Positions 1-6,103 of a DNA stretch of 6,530 nucleotides are shown here, piece by piece. The notes under the pieces are model-generated. The model saw nothing but the letters and a program-made list of their open reading frames with translations, did not search any database and was not told where the DNA came from. Each line of letters starts with the position of its first letter. The stretch's first letter is position 1. A program made the translations under genes and the position numbers. The DNA is taken from NCBI GenBank assembly GCA_002898855.1, contig BEIR01000076.1:1-6530 (forward strand), given 5' to 3'. This stretch comes from a bacterium HR41. Lineage in GTDB: Bacteria; Actinomycetota; Thermoleophilia; Solirubrobacterales; Thermoleophilaceae.

Positions 1-456
1 GAGCTGCCACAGCCGACGAGCGGCACTCAGCGTCGCCTCGCCGTCGCGCGCGAGGTGGGGCGAGACCTCGATCGACACGAAGCCGTCGGGCCCGGCGAGC
101 GCCGTCTCGGCGCTATCGACGCTGGCCGCGAAGATGGGCGCCAAGCGGTCGCAGGCCGCGCGCACGTCGCTGACGGTCAGCGCTTCGACGAGCGCGTCGG
201 CGTCCTGTCCGCGGCACGCGAGCTCGGCGAGCTCGTCGTCGTAGTCTCTCCCGGCCGCCAGGGCGCGTTCGAAGATCGCCGGGTTGGTGGTGACGCCGCT
301 CACGCAATTCAGCTCGACGAGACGGTCGAGCTCGCCGCCGCGCAGCATCGCCCGGTCGAGGTCGTCAACCCACACGGCGGTGCCGGCGCGAACGAGCGCC
401 GCTAGCCGCGAGTTCGCACCGGTAGCGGGATGGCTCTCGACTGCGCTTCTCTCCAC
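1..456 (-). CDS. tal: Transaldolase, N-terminal 152 residues (3' end beyond window)
   Basis: Transaldolase moves a dihydroxyacetone unit between sedoheptulose-7-phosphate and glyceraldehyde-3-phosphate in the cytosolic non-oxidative pentose phosphate pathway. The visible part carries family hallmarks in order: an N-terminal helix ending in AVWVDD (about 27-32), SGVTTNPAIFERAL (about 53-66), a middle region with DVRAACDRLAPIF, and FVSIEVSPHLARDGEAT (about 126-142). This fits the bacterial transaldolase type found with tkt in actinobacteria. The Schiff-base lysine, expected shortly after ARRLWQL, lies outside the window, so catalytic competence cannot be confirmed. The GTG start at 456 is chosen because GGTGAGG (468-462) sits 5 bases upstream and overlaps the tkt stop. 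The gap to tkt is 7 bases, so translational coupling is likely. A fusion to glucose-6-phosphate isomerase further downstream, as known in some tal genes, cannot be excluded. Confidence 0.95.
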   Translation of the reverse strand, partial: MERSAVESHPATGANSRLAALVRAGTAVWVDDLDRAMLRGGELDRLVELNCVSGVTTNPAIFERALAAGRDYDDELAELACRGQDADALVEALTVSDVRAACDRLAPIFAASVDSAETALAGPDGFVSIEVSPHLARDGEATLSAARRLWQL

Positions 457-461
457 CGTTA

Positions 462-468
462 CCTCACC
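462..468 (-). promoter_or_regulatory. Ribosome binding site of tal, overlapping the tkt stop
   Basis: GGTGAGG read on the minus strand contains the TGA stop of tkt and lies 5 bases before the GTG of tal. It decides the tal start and suggests that ribosomes finishing tkt re-initiate on tal. Confidence 0.7.
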
Positions 469-2515
469 TCGGGGTCGACTGCTCGCTCGTAACCCTCGCG
501 ACGACCTCCCGCACCGTGTCCGCCACGCGCTCGGGCGTGAAGCCGAAGTGGGCGAGCACCTCCCGCCCAGGGCCGGACTCGCCGAAGCGGTCGATGCCGA
601 CGACAGCGCCCTCGCTTCCCACGATCCGCTCCCACCCTAGGGGAGCGGCAGCCTCGACGGCGACGCGAGCTCGGCACGACGATGGCAATAGATCCTCGCG
701 CCAGCGCTCGTCCTGCTCGAGAAAACGCTCGACGCACGGCATCGAGATCACGCGCGCGTCTATACCGTCCGCCTGAAGAAGCTGGGCAGCGTCGAGGGCC
801 GTCGCCACCTCGGATCCTGTCGCCACCACTATCGCGTCGGGTTCGCCGGTGCTGTCGCGCACCACCCAGGCGCCGCGCTCGATCGCATCGTCGGGGACGC
901 GATCGGGATCGTCGACCGGAACGGCCTGGCGTGTCAGCACGAGCACGACGGGGCGGTCGCTGGTGCGCAGCGCGAACCGCCACGCGCGCACGGTCTCGTT
1001 CGCACCGGCGGGACGCACCACGTAGAGGTTGGGGATCGCACGCAGGTGCGGCAGGTGTTCGACCGGTTGGTGGGTCGGTCCGTCCTCGCCGACCCCGATC
1101 GAGTCGTGCGAGAACACGAACGTCGACGGGATACCCATCAACGCGGCGAGTCGGATCGGCGGCTTCATGTAGTCGCTGAAAACGAGGAAGGTGGCGCCGA
1201 AGGCGCGCAGCCCGTGCAGGACGAGGCCGTTGACGATCGTGCCCATGGCGTGCTCGCGCACACCGAAGTGGATGTTGCGACCGCTGTAGTTGCCCCGCCC
1301 GATGCTCTGCGCATCGTCGATCTTCGCGAGCGTCGAGGAGGCGAGATCGGCCGACCCGCCGACGAGCTGGGGAACGCGCGCCGCTGCCCACTGCAGCGCA
1401 CGGTGCGCCGCTTTGCGCGTCGCTACTGGGCCGTCGTCGCGTTCGAAGCGCGGCAGCTCGCCGCTGTCCCAGTCCGCCGGCAGCCGACGTGCCCGGACCT
1501 GTTCGAGCAGTTCGTGCTCCTTCGGGTAGGCGCGGGCGTAGCTCCGGCAGCGCTCCTCCCACTCGCTGACCAGCTCGCGCCCGCGCTCGACGGCGCGGCG
1601 GCAGTGGGCGAGCGCCTCGTCGGGCACCCAGAACGACCGATCGACCGGCCAGCCGAGGTTCTCTTTGGTGAGCCGGACCTCGTCGGCGCCGAGCGGTGCC
1701 CCGTGGGCCGCCGCGGTGTCGCGCTTGTTGGGGGCTCCCTCGGCGATGTGCGTACGCAGGATCACCAGCGACGGCCGCCGCTCTTCGGCCTTGGCGGCTT
1801 CGACCGCGGCGCAGATCCGCGCCGGGGTTACGTCCTCTCCTAGATCTTGGACGTGCCAGCCGAGCGCCTCGTAGCGCGCGGCGGTGTCTTCCGACATCGC
1901 GAGCTCGGTCGGCCCGTCGATCGAGATGTGGTTTCGGTCGTAGAACGCGATCAGCCGACCGAGACCGAGGTGGCCGGCGATCGCGCACGCCTCGTTCGAA
2001 ACGCCCTCCTGGATATCGCCGTCGGAGCAGATCGCGAACGTGTAGTGGTCGACTATCGGGTACCCGGGGCGGTTGAGGCGATCCGCCAGCCAGCGCTCGG
2101 CGAGCGCCAGTCCGACGGCGTTACCGATGCCCTGGCCTAGCGGGCCGGTGGTGACCTCGACGCCGGGCGTGCGCCCGTACTCGGGGTGACCGGGGGTGCG
2201 CGAGCCGAGCTGGCGGAACCGCCGGATGTCGTCGAGGCCTAGGTCGTAGCCAGTCAAGTAGAGGATCGCGTAGAGCAGCATCGACGCGTGGCCCGCGGAG
2301 AGCACCAGGCGGTCGCGGTCGAACCAGTCGGGGTGTCGCGGGCTGTGGCGCAGCACACGCGTGTAGAGCGTGTAGGCGAGCGGCGCTAGCGCCATCGGCG
2401 TGCCCGGATGTCCCGAGTTCGCCGTTTCGACCGCGTCGATCGCCAGCGTGCGAATGGTGTTTATGCAGAGCTCGTCGATGTTCGCCTGCGGCTCTGCCCG
2501 CTCGTCGTCGCTCAC
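464..2515 (-). CDS. tkt: Transketolase
   Basis: This thiamine-diphosphate enzyme transfers two-carbon ketol units among pentose phosphate pathway sugars in the cytosol. The product is 683 residues, usual for the family (about 660-700). Motifs in order: [17 protein letters not shown] (25-40), SAGHASM (73-79), TTGPLGQG (122-129), the cofactor motif SDGDIQEG (164-171) followed by [11 protein letters not shown] (191-201), AHGAPLG (270-276), FGVREHAMG with the cofactor-activating Glu421, [11 protein letters not shown] (476-486), and the C-terminal [15 protein letters not shown]. The first Gly of the canonical GDG motif is Ser, a variant I recall from other actinobacterial transketolases. The GTG at 2515 has GGGAG (2525-2521) 5 bases upstream and gives the expected N-terminus ([19 protein letters not shown]). 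An in-frame ATG at 2626 would add 37 low-complexity residues without a good ribosome site. The gene lies between the ROK kinase and tal in the same direction. Confidence 0.97.
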   Translation of the reverse strand: MSDDERAEPQANIDELCINTIRTLAIDAVETANSGHPGTPMALAPLAYTLYTRVLRHSPRHPDWFDRDRLVLSAGHASMLLYAILYLTGYDLGLDDIRRFRQLGSRTPGHPEYGRTPGVEVTTGPLGQGIGNAVGLALAERWLADRLNRPGYPIVDHYTFAICSDGDIQEGVSNEACAIAGHLGLGRLIAFYDRNHISIDGPTELAMSEDTAARYEALGWHVQDLGEDVTPARICAAVEAAKAEERRPSLVILRTHIAEGAPNKRDTAAAHGAPLGADEVRLTKENLGWPVDRSFWVPDEALAHCRRAVERGRELVSEWEERCRSYARAYPKEHELLEQVRARRLPADWDSGELPRFERDDGPVATRKAAHRALQWAAARVPQLVGGSADLASSTLAKIDDAQSIGRGNYSGRNIHFGVREHAMGTIVNGLVLHGLRAFGATFLVFSDYMKPPIRLAALMGIPSTFVFSHDSIGVGEDGPTHQPVEHLPHLRAIPNLYVVRPAGANETVRAWRFALRTSDRPVVLVLTRQAVPVDDPDRVPDDAIERGAWVVRDSTGEPDAIVVATGSEVATALDAAQLLQADGIDARVISMPCVERFLEQDERWREDLLPSSCRARVAVEAAAPLGWERIVGSEGAVVGIDRFGESGPGREVLAHFGFTPERVADTVREVVARVTSEQSTPR

Positions 2516-2602
2516 GCGTTCTCCCGTGGTGTCGGAGGGGTCGGTGTGGTGGGCGCTCGCTTGCTGTCTTCGCCTTGCATTGTTAGCGCGTCCGGCCGCC
2601 GT

Positions 2603-2633
2603 CTCTGCACGCGACCTGCTCTGCACGCGACCT
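2603..2633. repeat. Tandem 15-base direct repeat, 16-base period, between ROK kinase and tkt
   Basis: CTCTGCACGCGACCT occurs at 2603-2617 and again at 2619-2633, separated by one base. It fills part of the 123-base gap between the ROK kinase stop (2639) and the tkt start (2515), about 90-120 bases before tkt on the coding strand. No family of repeats is recognised. It could be a duplicated regulator site ahead of tkt or a slippage duplication without function. Confidence 0.85.
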
Positions 2634-2638
2634 TGTGT

Positions 2639-3661
2639 CTACCCCGCAACATTCGGCGAGACAGCGACGAGCGCGGCGCCGAGCACTCCTGCCGCCTCGC
2701 CCGCGCGCGCCCCGACTACGCGCACGCGTGGCCAGATGTGAGCGAGCGCCGAGCGCTCGGCCTCGGCCAGCGCGGTGGGCAGGAAGAGGTCGGCGGCCGA
2801 GCCGAGCCCGCCGCCGATGGCGATCACTCGCGGCTGGAAGACGTTGGCGTAGCCGGCGAGGGCGATCCCGAGGTCGCGGGCGAAGCGGTCGATCAGCCAG
2901 CGGGCGTCGGGATCGCCGCGCGCCGCGGCGGCAGTGACGTCACGCGCGCTGAGTTTGCCGCCAGTCGCGAGGACACGGCCCAGCAGGCTGGTCGGCCGTG
3001 TCGTTGCGAGCTCGCGAGCATCGCGCTCGAGCGCCTGACCGGAACAGAGCGCCTCGACACAGCCGCGGGCGGGGCAGGAGCCGGGGCACGGCGGTCCGTC
3101 GGCACGGATGGGGAAGTGCCCGAGTTCGGCGCCGAGACCATCGGCGCCGCGCAGCAGCCGCCCGCCGCTGATCACCCCACCACCGACACCCGTACCGAGC
3201 GTGAGCATCACGAGCTCGCTGCACGAGCGCAGCCACGCTTCAGCGAGGGCGGCCGCGTTGCCGTCGTTGTCGATCGCCACGGCGCGCCCCGCCAGCCGCC
3301 GCTCGAGCTCGGCCCGGAGCGGGATGTCGCCGACGACCAAGTTGATGGCACCCGGAGCACGCCCGGTCTTCTGATCGATCCCACTCGGGAAACCCACGCC
3401 CACTCGGCACGCCGAGCCCGCCGTGTCCGCTTCGAGACCTTCGACCAGCGAAGCGACGAGGTCAAGCAGAGCAGCGCTGTCGTGCGGCGTCGGCTCGCGC
3501 GCGCTCGCGAGCGCCTGCGGTGGCTCGCGCTCGCGTCCGCGCTGCGCGCCACCGGTGAGGTCGGCCGCCCGGTACGCCGCCGCCGCCACCTTGGTGCCAC
3601 CGACGTCGACGCCGACGACCAGCTCCTCGCCTCGGTCGGCGCCGCGGCCCGGCGGGTGCAC
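2639..3661 (-). CDS. ROK-family sugar kinase, probably glucokinase
   Basis: ROK kinases phosphorylate hexoses with ATP. The position beside tkt and tal suggests glucokinase feeding glucose-6-phosphate to the pentose phosphate pathway. Residues counted from GTG 3661: phosphate-1 motif DVGGTK (19-24); GVGFPSGID (88-96); IDNDGNAAALAE (130-141) with the likely catalytic Asp133; LGTGVGGGVI (155-164); GAELGHF (177-183) with zinc-ligand His182; cysteines 192, 196 and 201 followed by Glu203; AIGGGLG near the C-terminus. The DNA-binding domain of ROK repressors is absent, so this is an enzyme. The first cysteine pair is C-x3-C rather than the classical C-x-C. Sugar specificity cannot be read from sequence; mannose, fructose or N-acetylated sugars are alternatives. 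The start is uncertain: GTG 3661 gives 340 residues and GTG 3709 gives 356, and neither has a clear Shine-Dalgarno. Conserved sequence begins only near residue 14. Confidence 0.93.
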   Translation of the reverse strand: MHPPGRGADRGEELVVGVDVGGTKVAAAAYRAADLTGGAQRGREREPPQALASAREPTPHDSAALLDLVASLVEGLEADTAGSACRVGVGFPSGIDQKTGRAPGAINLVVGDIPLRAELERRLAGRAVAIDNDGNAAALAEAWLRSCSELVMLTLGTGVGGGVISGGRLLRGADGLGAELGHFPIRADGPPCPGSCPARGCVEALCSGQALERDARELATTRPTSLLGRVLATGGKLSARDVTAAAARGDPDARWLIDRFARDLGIALAGYANVFQPRVIAIGGGLGSAADLFLPTALAEAERSALAHIWPRVRVVGARAGEAAGVLGAALVAVSPNVAG

Positions 3662-3785
3662 GCGGCCGCGGGAGCGAGGTTCTTCGTCGTGTAGCGGTTC
3701 TGTGGGCACTTGGTCGGAGAGGCTCGTCGTGCTCGGCGCCAGCGGCAAGCCGAGCGCCGACCGTAGTATCGACGGCCGCGACCGT
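3662..3785. promoter_or_regulatory. Divergent promoter region between ROK kinase and galK
   Basis: About 124 bases separate the starts of two divergent sugar-kinase genes, so both promoters should lie here or at its edges. A TAGTAT hexamer at 3764-3769 fits a -10 element for galK and would place transcription start about 10 bases before its ATG. CGACCGTA is repeated at 3758-3765 and 3779-3786, 21 bases apart. An imperfect inverted repeat, GCTCGG (3731-3736) with CCGAGC (3750-3755), lies between the genes. No convincing -35 box was found on either strand. If ROK starts at 3709 the gap shrinks to 76 bases. Confidence 0.45.
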
Positions 3786-4889
3786 ATGCGCGCGATCGCA
3801 CTAACTACGAGCGACGAGAGGCCGACCACGATCCGCGTACCCGGCCGCGTCAACCTGATCGGCGAGCACACCGACCACAGCGGTGGTCTCGCCTTGCCGT
3901 TCGCGACCGACCGGGCTCTGTGGCTGAGCGTTCGCCAGCACCAGCTCCGTACGCTCAGGATCACCTCGAGGACGACCGGCGAGTGCGTCTCCCTCACCGC
4001 GCTCGGTGTCGACAGCGAGGGCGCGAGCGACGAGCGACCGCTGTCTTTGCAGCGAACGGCGGCCGCCTGCTGCGAGGCCGCCCGCGAGCTCGGCGTCGTA
4101 CGGGCGGCAGGCACGGTCGAGATCGCCGGCGACCTGCCGATCGGAGCCGGGCTCTCGTCGTCGGCCGCACTCTGCTTAGGACTGATCGTCGCGGTCTGCG
4201 TCCTCGGGGGACAATTGCCCGGCGACCCGCTTGCGGTGGCACGCGCGGCCGCGCGCGCGGAGCGCGCAGCCGGCGGCGCCGGGGGCGGCCTCCTTGACCA
4301 GGTCGCGATCCTCGGTGGTGCGCCGGGCGCCGGCGTGCTCTGCGACTTCGCCGCCGATCGCTATCTGCGCGTGGGCATCGCGCTCGAGGACGCGCGCCTC
4401 GCCTTGCTCGACAGCGGCGAGCGCAGAGCGCTCGGCAGCTCGCCCTACGCGGAGCGTGTCGCCGAGTGCGCGGAAGCGGCGCGCATGCTCGGCGTCGCGC
4501 CGCTCGCGAAGGCGCCGCTCGACAGCTGCCTGCGCCTGCCGAACCGCTGGCGCCAGCGGGCCGCGCATGTCGTCGCCGAATGCGAGCGCGTTCGCCTGGC
4601 CGTCGACGCGCTCCGCCGTGGCGACGTCGGCCGCCTCGGGCGTCTTCTCGACGCCTCGCACCGCAGCCTGCGCGACCTCTTCAACGTCTCGACGCCGGCG
4701 GTGGAGCACACCCGCGCGCTCGCGAAAGCGCACGGGGCGCTCGGCGCCCGGCTCGTCGGAGGCGGCTTCGGCGGCATGGTGTTGGCGCTCTTCCCAGCCG
4801 ACGCCGCGCTGCCGACAGGTGCGCTCCCCGTGCGACCCGACTTCGGACTCACGATCGACGGCACGGCGCCGTGGCCGCGCTTTTGCTAA
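3786..4889 (+). CDS. galK: Galactokinase (GHMP kinase family)
   Basis: Galactokinase makes galactose-1-phosphate from galactose and ATP, the first committed Leloir step, in the cytosol. The 367-residue product matches the family in length and motif order. It has the sugar signature GRVNLIGEHTDHSGG (20-34), the ATP loop PIGAGLSSSAA (118-128), LLDQ with the expected catalytic Asp171, DSGERR...SSPYAERVAEC (209-228) with the substrate-contacting Tyr221, SLRDLFNVSTP (294-304) and GARLVGGGFGG (320-330). Residues equivalent to known sugar contacts (Glu27, His28, Asp30) are present. Two changes are visible: HTDY reads HTDH, and the usual CGIMDQ segment reads GGGLLDQ. The ATG at 3786 gives a normal N-terminus but lacks a Shine-Dalgarno, so the message may have a very short or no leader. 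The gene is divergent from the ROK kinase. No galT or galE is in view. Another sugar substrate is possible but less likely. Confidence 0.92.
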   Translation: MRAIALTTSDERPTTIRVPGRVNLIGEHTDHSGGLALPFATDRALWLSVRQHQLRTLRITSRTTGECVSLTALGVDSEGASDERPLSLQRTAAACCEAARELGVVRAAGTVEIAGDLPIGAGLSSSAALCLGLIVAVCVLGGQLPGDPLAVARAAARAERAAGGAGGGLLDQVAILGGAPGAGVLCDFAADRYLRVGIALEDARLALLDSGERRALGSSPYAERVAECAEAARMLGVAPLAKAPLDSCLRLPNRWRQRAAHVVAECERVRLAVDALRRGDVGRLGRLLDASHRSLRDLFNVSTPAVEHTRALAKAHGALGARLVGGGFGGMVLALFPADAALPTGALPVRPDFGLTIDGTAPWPRFC

Positions 4890-4900
4890 TAAACCGCCTC

Positions 4901-5005
4901 GTGGATCGTCGTCTGGCGCAGAAGAACATGCGCAGCGCGCTGATCGCGTTGGCGATCGCGCTGTTGATCTTCGCCGCTTCGTGGATCGCGGGGCTCACCT
5001 ACTGA
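4901..5005 (+). CDS. 34-residue single-pass membrane peptide, possible cytochrome oxidase accessory protein
   Basis: This short frame starts with GTG 11 bases after galK and reads MDRRLAQKNMRSALIALAIA followed by a further hydrophobic stretch ending in GLTY. A basic N-terminal dozen residues precede one transmembrane helix (about 12-31), so the positive end should face the cytosol. From memory the 'RRLAQKN-R-alanine/leucine helix' layout resembles the membrane anchor at the start of Cox11/CtaG-type oxidase assembly proteins and small proteins in actinobacterial oxidase clusters; this is a resemblance, not an assignment. The stop overlaps the next start as TGATG, so the two are probably co-translated. 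No good Shine-Dalgarno precedes it; an internal ATG at 4928 would leave 25 residues that are nearly all helix. Coding status rests on the coupling, the composition and the location. Confidence 0.6.
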   Translation: MDRRLAQKNMRSALIALAIALLIFAASWIAGLTY

Positions 5006-5256
5006 TGGCCGCGAAACGGCAACCGCGCAAGGTGTTGGACCCCGCGCCACCGCGGGGCGAGCTTGTTCACATGCCCGAGCCGTCGTACCTCCCGGTGGTG
5101 ACGGCGGCTGGCATCGCCCTGATCCTCGTCGGTCTCGTCTTCTCTGTCATCGTCTCGGCCATCGGCGCGGTCGTGACTGCGATCGCCACCGCGATCTGGA
5201 TCGGCAAGGTCCGTCGCGAGATGGCGGAACTGCCGCTCGAGCACGACCATCACTGA
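5005..5256 (+). CDS. 83-residue two-helix membrane protein, cytochrome c oxidase subunit IV-like
   Basis: The product has a basic, proline-rich N-terminus (1-26), then two hydrophobic helices (about 29-48 and 50-67) split by a short polar turn, and an acidic, histidine-rich tail ending EHDHH. The VHMPEPSYLPVV entry into the first helix resembles small subunit-IV-like proteins, and C-terminal extensions of subunit I, in actinobacterial aa3-type oxidases. This is recalled pattern similarity, not a search result. The ATG at 5005 overlaps the stop of the upstream peptide gene (TGATG), which implies coupling. An inner ATG at 5071 would begin directly at MPEPSYLP and is a possible alternative. The gene ends about 110 bases from a convergent CBS gene and about 850 bases before coxB on the same strand. 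If it is not an oxidase subunit it remains an unassigned membrane hairpin protein. Confidence 0.75.
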   Translation: MAAKRQPRKVLDPAPPRGELVHMPEPSYLPVVTAAGIALILVGLVFSVIVSAIGAVVTAIATAIWIGKVRREMAELPLEHDHH

Positions 5257-5274
5257 GAGCGCGCGAGCGCCGCT

Positions 5275-5301
5275 GCCGCCGCGAGAGGACGGCGCGGCGG
5301 C
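5275..5301. terminator. GC-rich hairpin between convergent genes, possible bidirectional terminator
   Basis: GCCGCCGCG (5275-5283) pairs perfectly with CGCGGCGGC (5293-5301) across a 9-base loop, and a T-G pair can extend it. It lies 19 bases after the 83-residue membrane gene and about 64 bases after the CBS gene end on the other strand. There is no T-run, so any termination would be of the T-poor type common in high-GC actinobacteria, or the hairpin may only protect message ends. Confidence 0.5.
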
Positions 5302-5364
5302 GCTGCTCAGCAACGACGCGGTCCCGTCCCTGCGGCGGCGGACTCTGTCAGGGCCTTCGATCCG

Positions 5365-5790
5365 CTAGCTGGCGTTCACCGATTCGCGCCGCCATCCCGG
5401 CAACTCGCAGGCGGCACCGTCGGTCACCCACGCGCGCACGATGTCGCGCATCGAGATGATGCCGGCAAGCTCGCCGCCGTCCACTACGACGAGATGCCGG
5501 AAGCCGCCGGCGATCATCGCTTCGGCGGCACGCTCGAGCGACCAGTCGGCAGCGGCGAACGTCAGGTCGGACGAGAGGTGGTCGGCGACGATCTCGCGAT
5601 CGGGATCCTCCCCACGACCGATCGAGAGCAAGAGATCGCGCTCGGTGAAGATTCCGTAGCCCGGCTGGTCGGGATCGACGACCACCGCAGCCCCGACGCG
5701 ACGCTCGGCCATCAAACGCGCAGCCTCGCGCAGCGTGTGGCCGGGACCGACGGTCGCAACCACGCTCGTCATCGCTTCGCTCACTCTCAC
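5365..5790 (-). CDS. Tandem CBS-domain protein
   Basis: This 141-residue protein is almost entirely a pair of CBS domains (about 2-56 and 70-123), the Bateman module that binds adenine nucleotides such as AMP, ATP or NAD and usually acts as an energy or redox sensor. Typical features are VSEAMTSVVATVGPGHTLREAARLM, AAVVVD, GYGIFTERDLL, then HLSSDLTFAAADWSLERAAEAM, RHLVVVDGGELAGIISMRDIV. A short tail (124-141) has no recognised motif. There is no attached catalytic or DNA-binding domain, so a partner protein or free-standing sensor role is inferred. Cytosolic; no signal or membrane segment. GTG 5790 is preferred because GAGGAGG (5804-5798) lies 7 bases upstream; GTG 5796 would be only one base from it. 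The gene is convergent with the small membrane genes and divergent from coxB, so it may respond to the energy state served by the oxidase, but the sequence does not show this. Confidence 0.9.
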   Translation of the reverse strand: MRVSEAMTSVVATVGPGHTLREAARLMAERRVGAAVVVDPDQPGYGIFTERDLLLSIGRGEDPDREIVADHLSSDLTFAAADWSLERAAEAMIAGGFRHLVVVDGGELAGIISMRDIVRAWVTDGAACELPGWRRESVNAS

Positions 5791-5797
5791 GCTCACT

Positions 5798-5804
5798 CCT
5801 CCTC
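5798..5804 (-). promoter_or_regulatory. Strong Shine-Dalgarno of the CBS gene
   Basis: GAGGAGG on the minus strand lies 7 bases before GTG 5790 and only 1 base before GTG 5796, so it favours the inner start. Confidence 0.75.
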
Positions 5805-5846
5805 TGCGCGCTGTTGCCGCGTCTTGCGCTCCTCCGCGGCGACGGG

Positions 5847-5860
5847 TCGCACTAGTGCGA
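5847..5860. promoter_or_regulatory. 14-base perfect palindrome, candidate operator
   Basis: TCGCACTAGTGCGA is its own reverse complement. It lies 57 bases before the CBS gene start, just downstream of a possible minus-strand -10 (TAGGAT, 5880-5875; start of transcription expected near 5868). A dimeric repressor bound here would block transcription. No known regulator consensus is recognised. Confidence 0.5.
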
Positions 5861-5903
5861 ATCGTTGCTTGCCGATCCTACCGCGTCATGCGCCCGTTGC
5901 CCG

Positions 5904-5937
5904 CACCTCCGACCGCCCTTCGTCCCCACCTCCGACC
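5904..5937. repeat. 11-base direct repeat pair upstream of coxB
   Basis: CACCTCCGACC occurs at 5904-5914 and 5927-5937, a 23-base period close to two helical turns. It lies in the C-rich half of the gap, about 170-200 bases before coxB. It could be a pair of regulator sites or chance in a biased sequence. Confidence 0.6.
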
Positions 5938-6069
5938 ATCGGTCCCCGCCCGCAGCGCAGCCGGCCGGCCGAATCTCCGCAGCGAGCCGACCTAACCCCA
6001 CGGCCCCCACGGCCGGCCCGCCTTAGAACACCGGCGCACCGGCCCTTCCCCAAACGCCGTCGGAGCGCA

Positions 6070-6100
6070 TAGACTCAACGCGTGCTCCGGAGGGAGGAGG
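6070..6100 (+). promoter_or_regulatory. Possible coxB -10 element and its ribosome binding site
   Basis: TAGACT (6070-6075) fits the TANNNT form of a -10 hexamer and would start transcription near 6082. The purine run AGGGAGGAGG (6091-6100) follows, and AGGGAGG (6091-6097) is 6 bases from GTG 6104. No clear -35 was found, so the promoter part is weak and the ribosome site strong. Confidence 0.45.
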
Positions 6101-6103
6101 CAG

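Larger units (their letters stand above)
5791..6103. other. Non-coding regulatory gap between CBS gene and coxB
   Basis: These 313 bases separate two divergent genes. I see no convincing gene: open frames crossing it are arginine/proline-rich shadows. It holds the two ribosome sites, a 14-base palindrome (5847-5860), an 11-base direct repeat (5904-5914 and 5927-5937), a tandem 9-base repeat CCCCACGGC (5996-6004 and 6005-6013), a TAGGAT hexamer on the minus strand (5880-5875) that could be the CBS gene -10, and a TAGACT on the plus strand (6070-6075) that could be the coxB -10. The stretch 5900-6060 is strongly C-rich on the plus strand. Confidence 0.6.

Noticed and set aside
1046..1843. 265-codon open frame on the plus strand opposite tkt
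   Set aside because: It lies wholly antisense to clearly conserved transketolase; long antisense frames are expected in GC-rich genes and the protein has no recognisable motif.
459..1988. 509-codon minus-strand frame within tkt
   Set aside because: It is the alternate frame of tkt, arginine-rich without motifs, while tkt motifs run unbroken in the other frame.
2575..2590. TAACAAT on the minus strand as a tkt promoter -10
   Set aside because: Poor match, no -35 at a suitable distance, and the gene may simply be read from the ROK kinase promoter.
2516..2626. 37-residue N-terminal extension of transketolase from ATG 2626
   Set aside because: No ribosome site, low-complexity residues and overlap with the tandem repeat; GTG 2515 has a good Shine-Dalgarno and gives the usual family start.
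2408..3694. 428-codon open frame on the plus strand opposite the ROK kinase
   Set aside because: It is antisense to a gene with intact ROK motifs, spans the ROK-tkt gap, and has a shadow-like Arg/Ala/Gly-rich composition.
3423..3785. N-terminal extension of the galK frame back to 3423
   Set aside because: It overlaps the ROK kinase coding region antisense; galactokinases normally begin 10-25 residues before GRVNLIGEH, as the ATG at 3786 gives.
3662..4114. N-terminal extension of the ROK kinase frame back to 4114
   Set aside because: The extra 151 residues overlap galK on the opposite strand, and conserved ROK sequence starts only near DVGGTK.
5494..6072. 192-codon plus-strand frame over the CBS gene and the upstream gap
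   Set aside because: It is antisense to the CBS domains and then turns into Arg/Pro-rich sequence with no ribosome site; no family resemblance.
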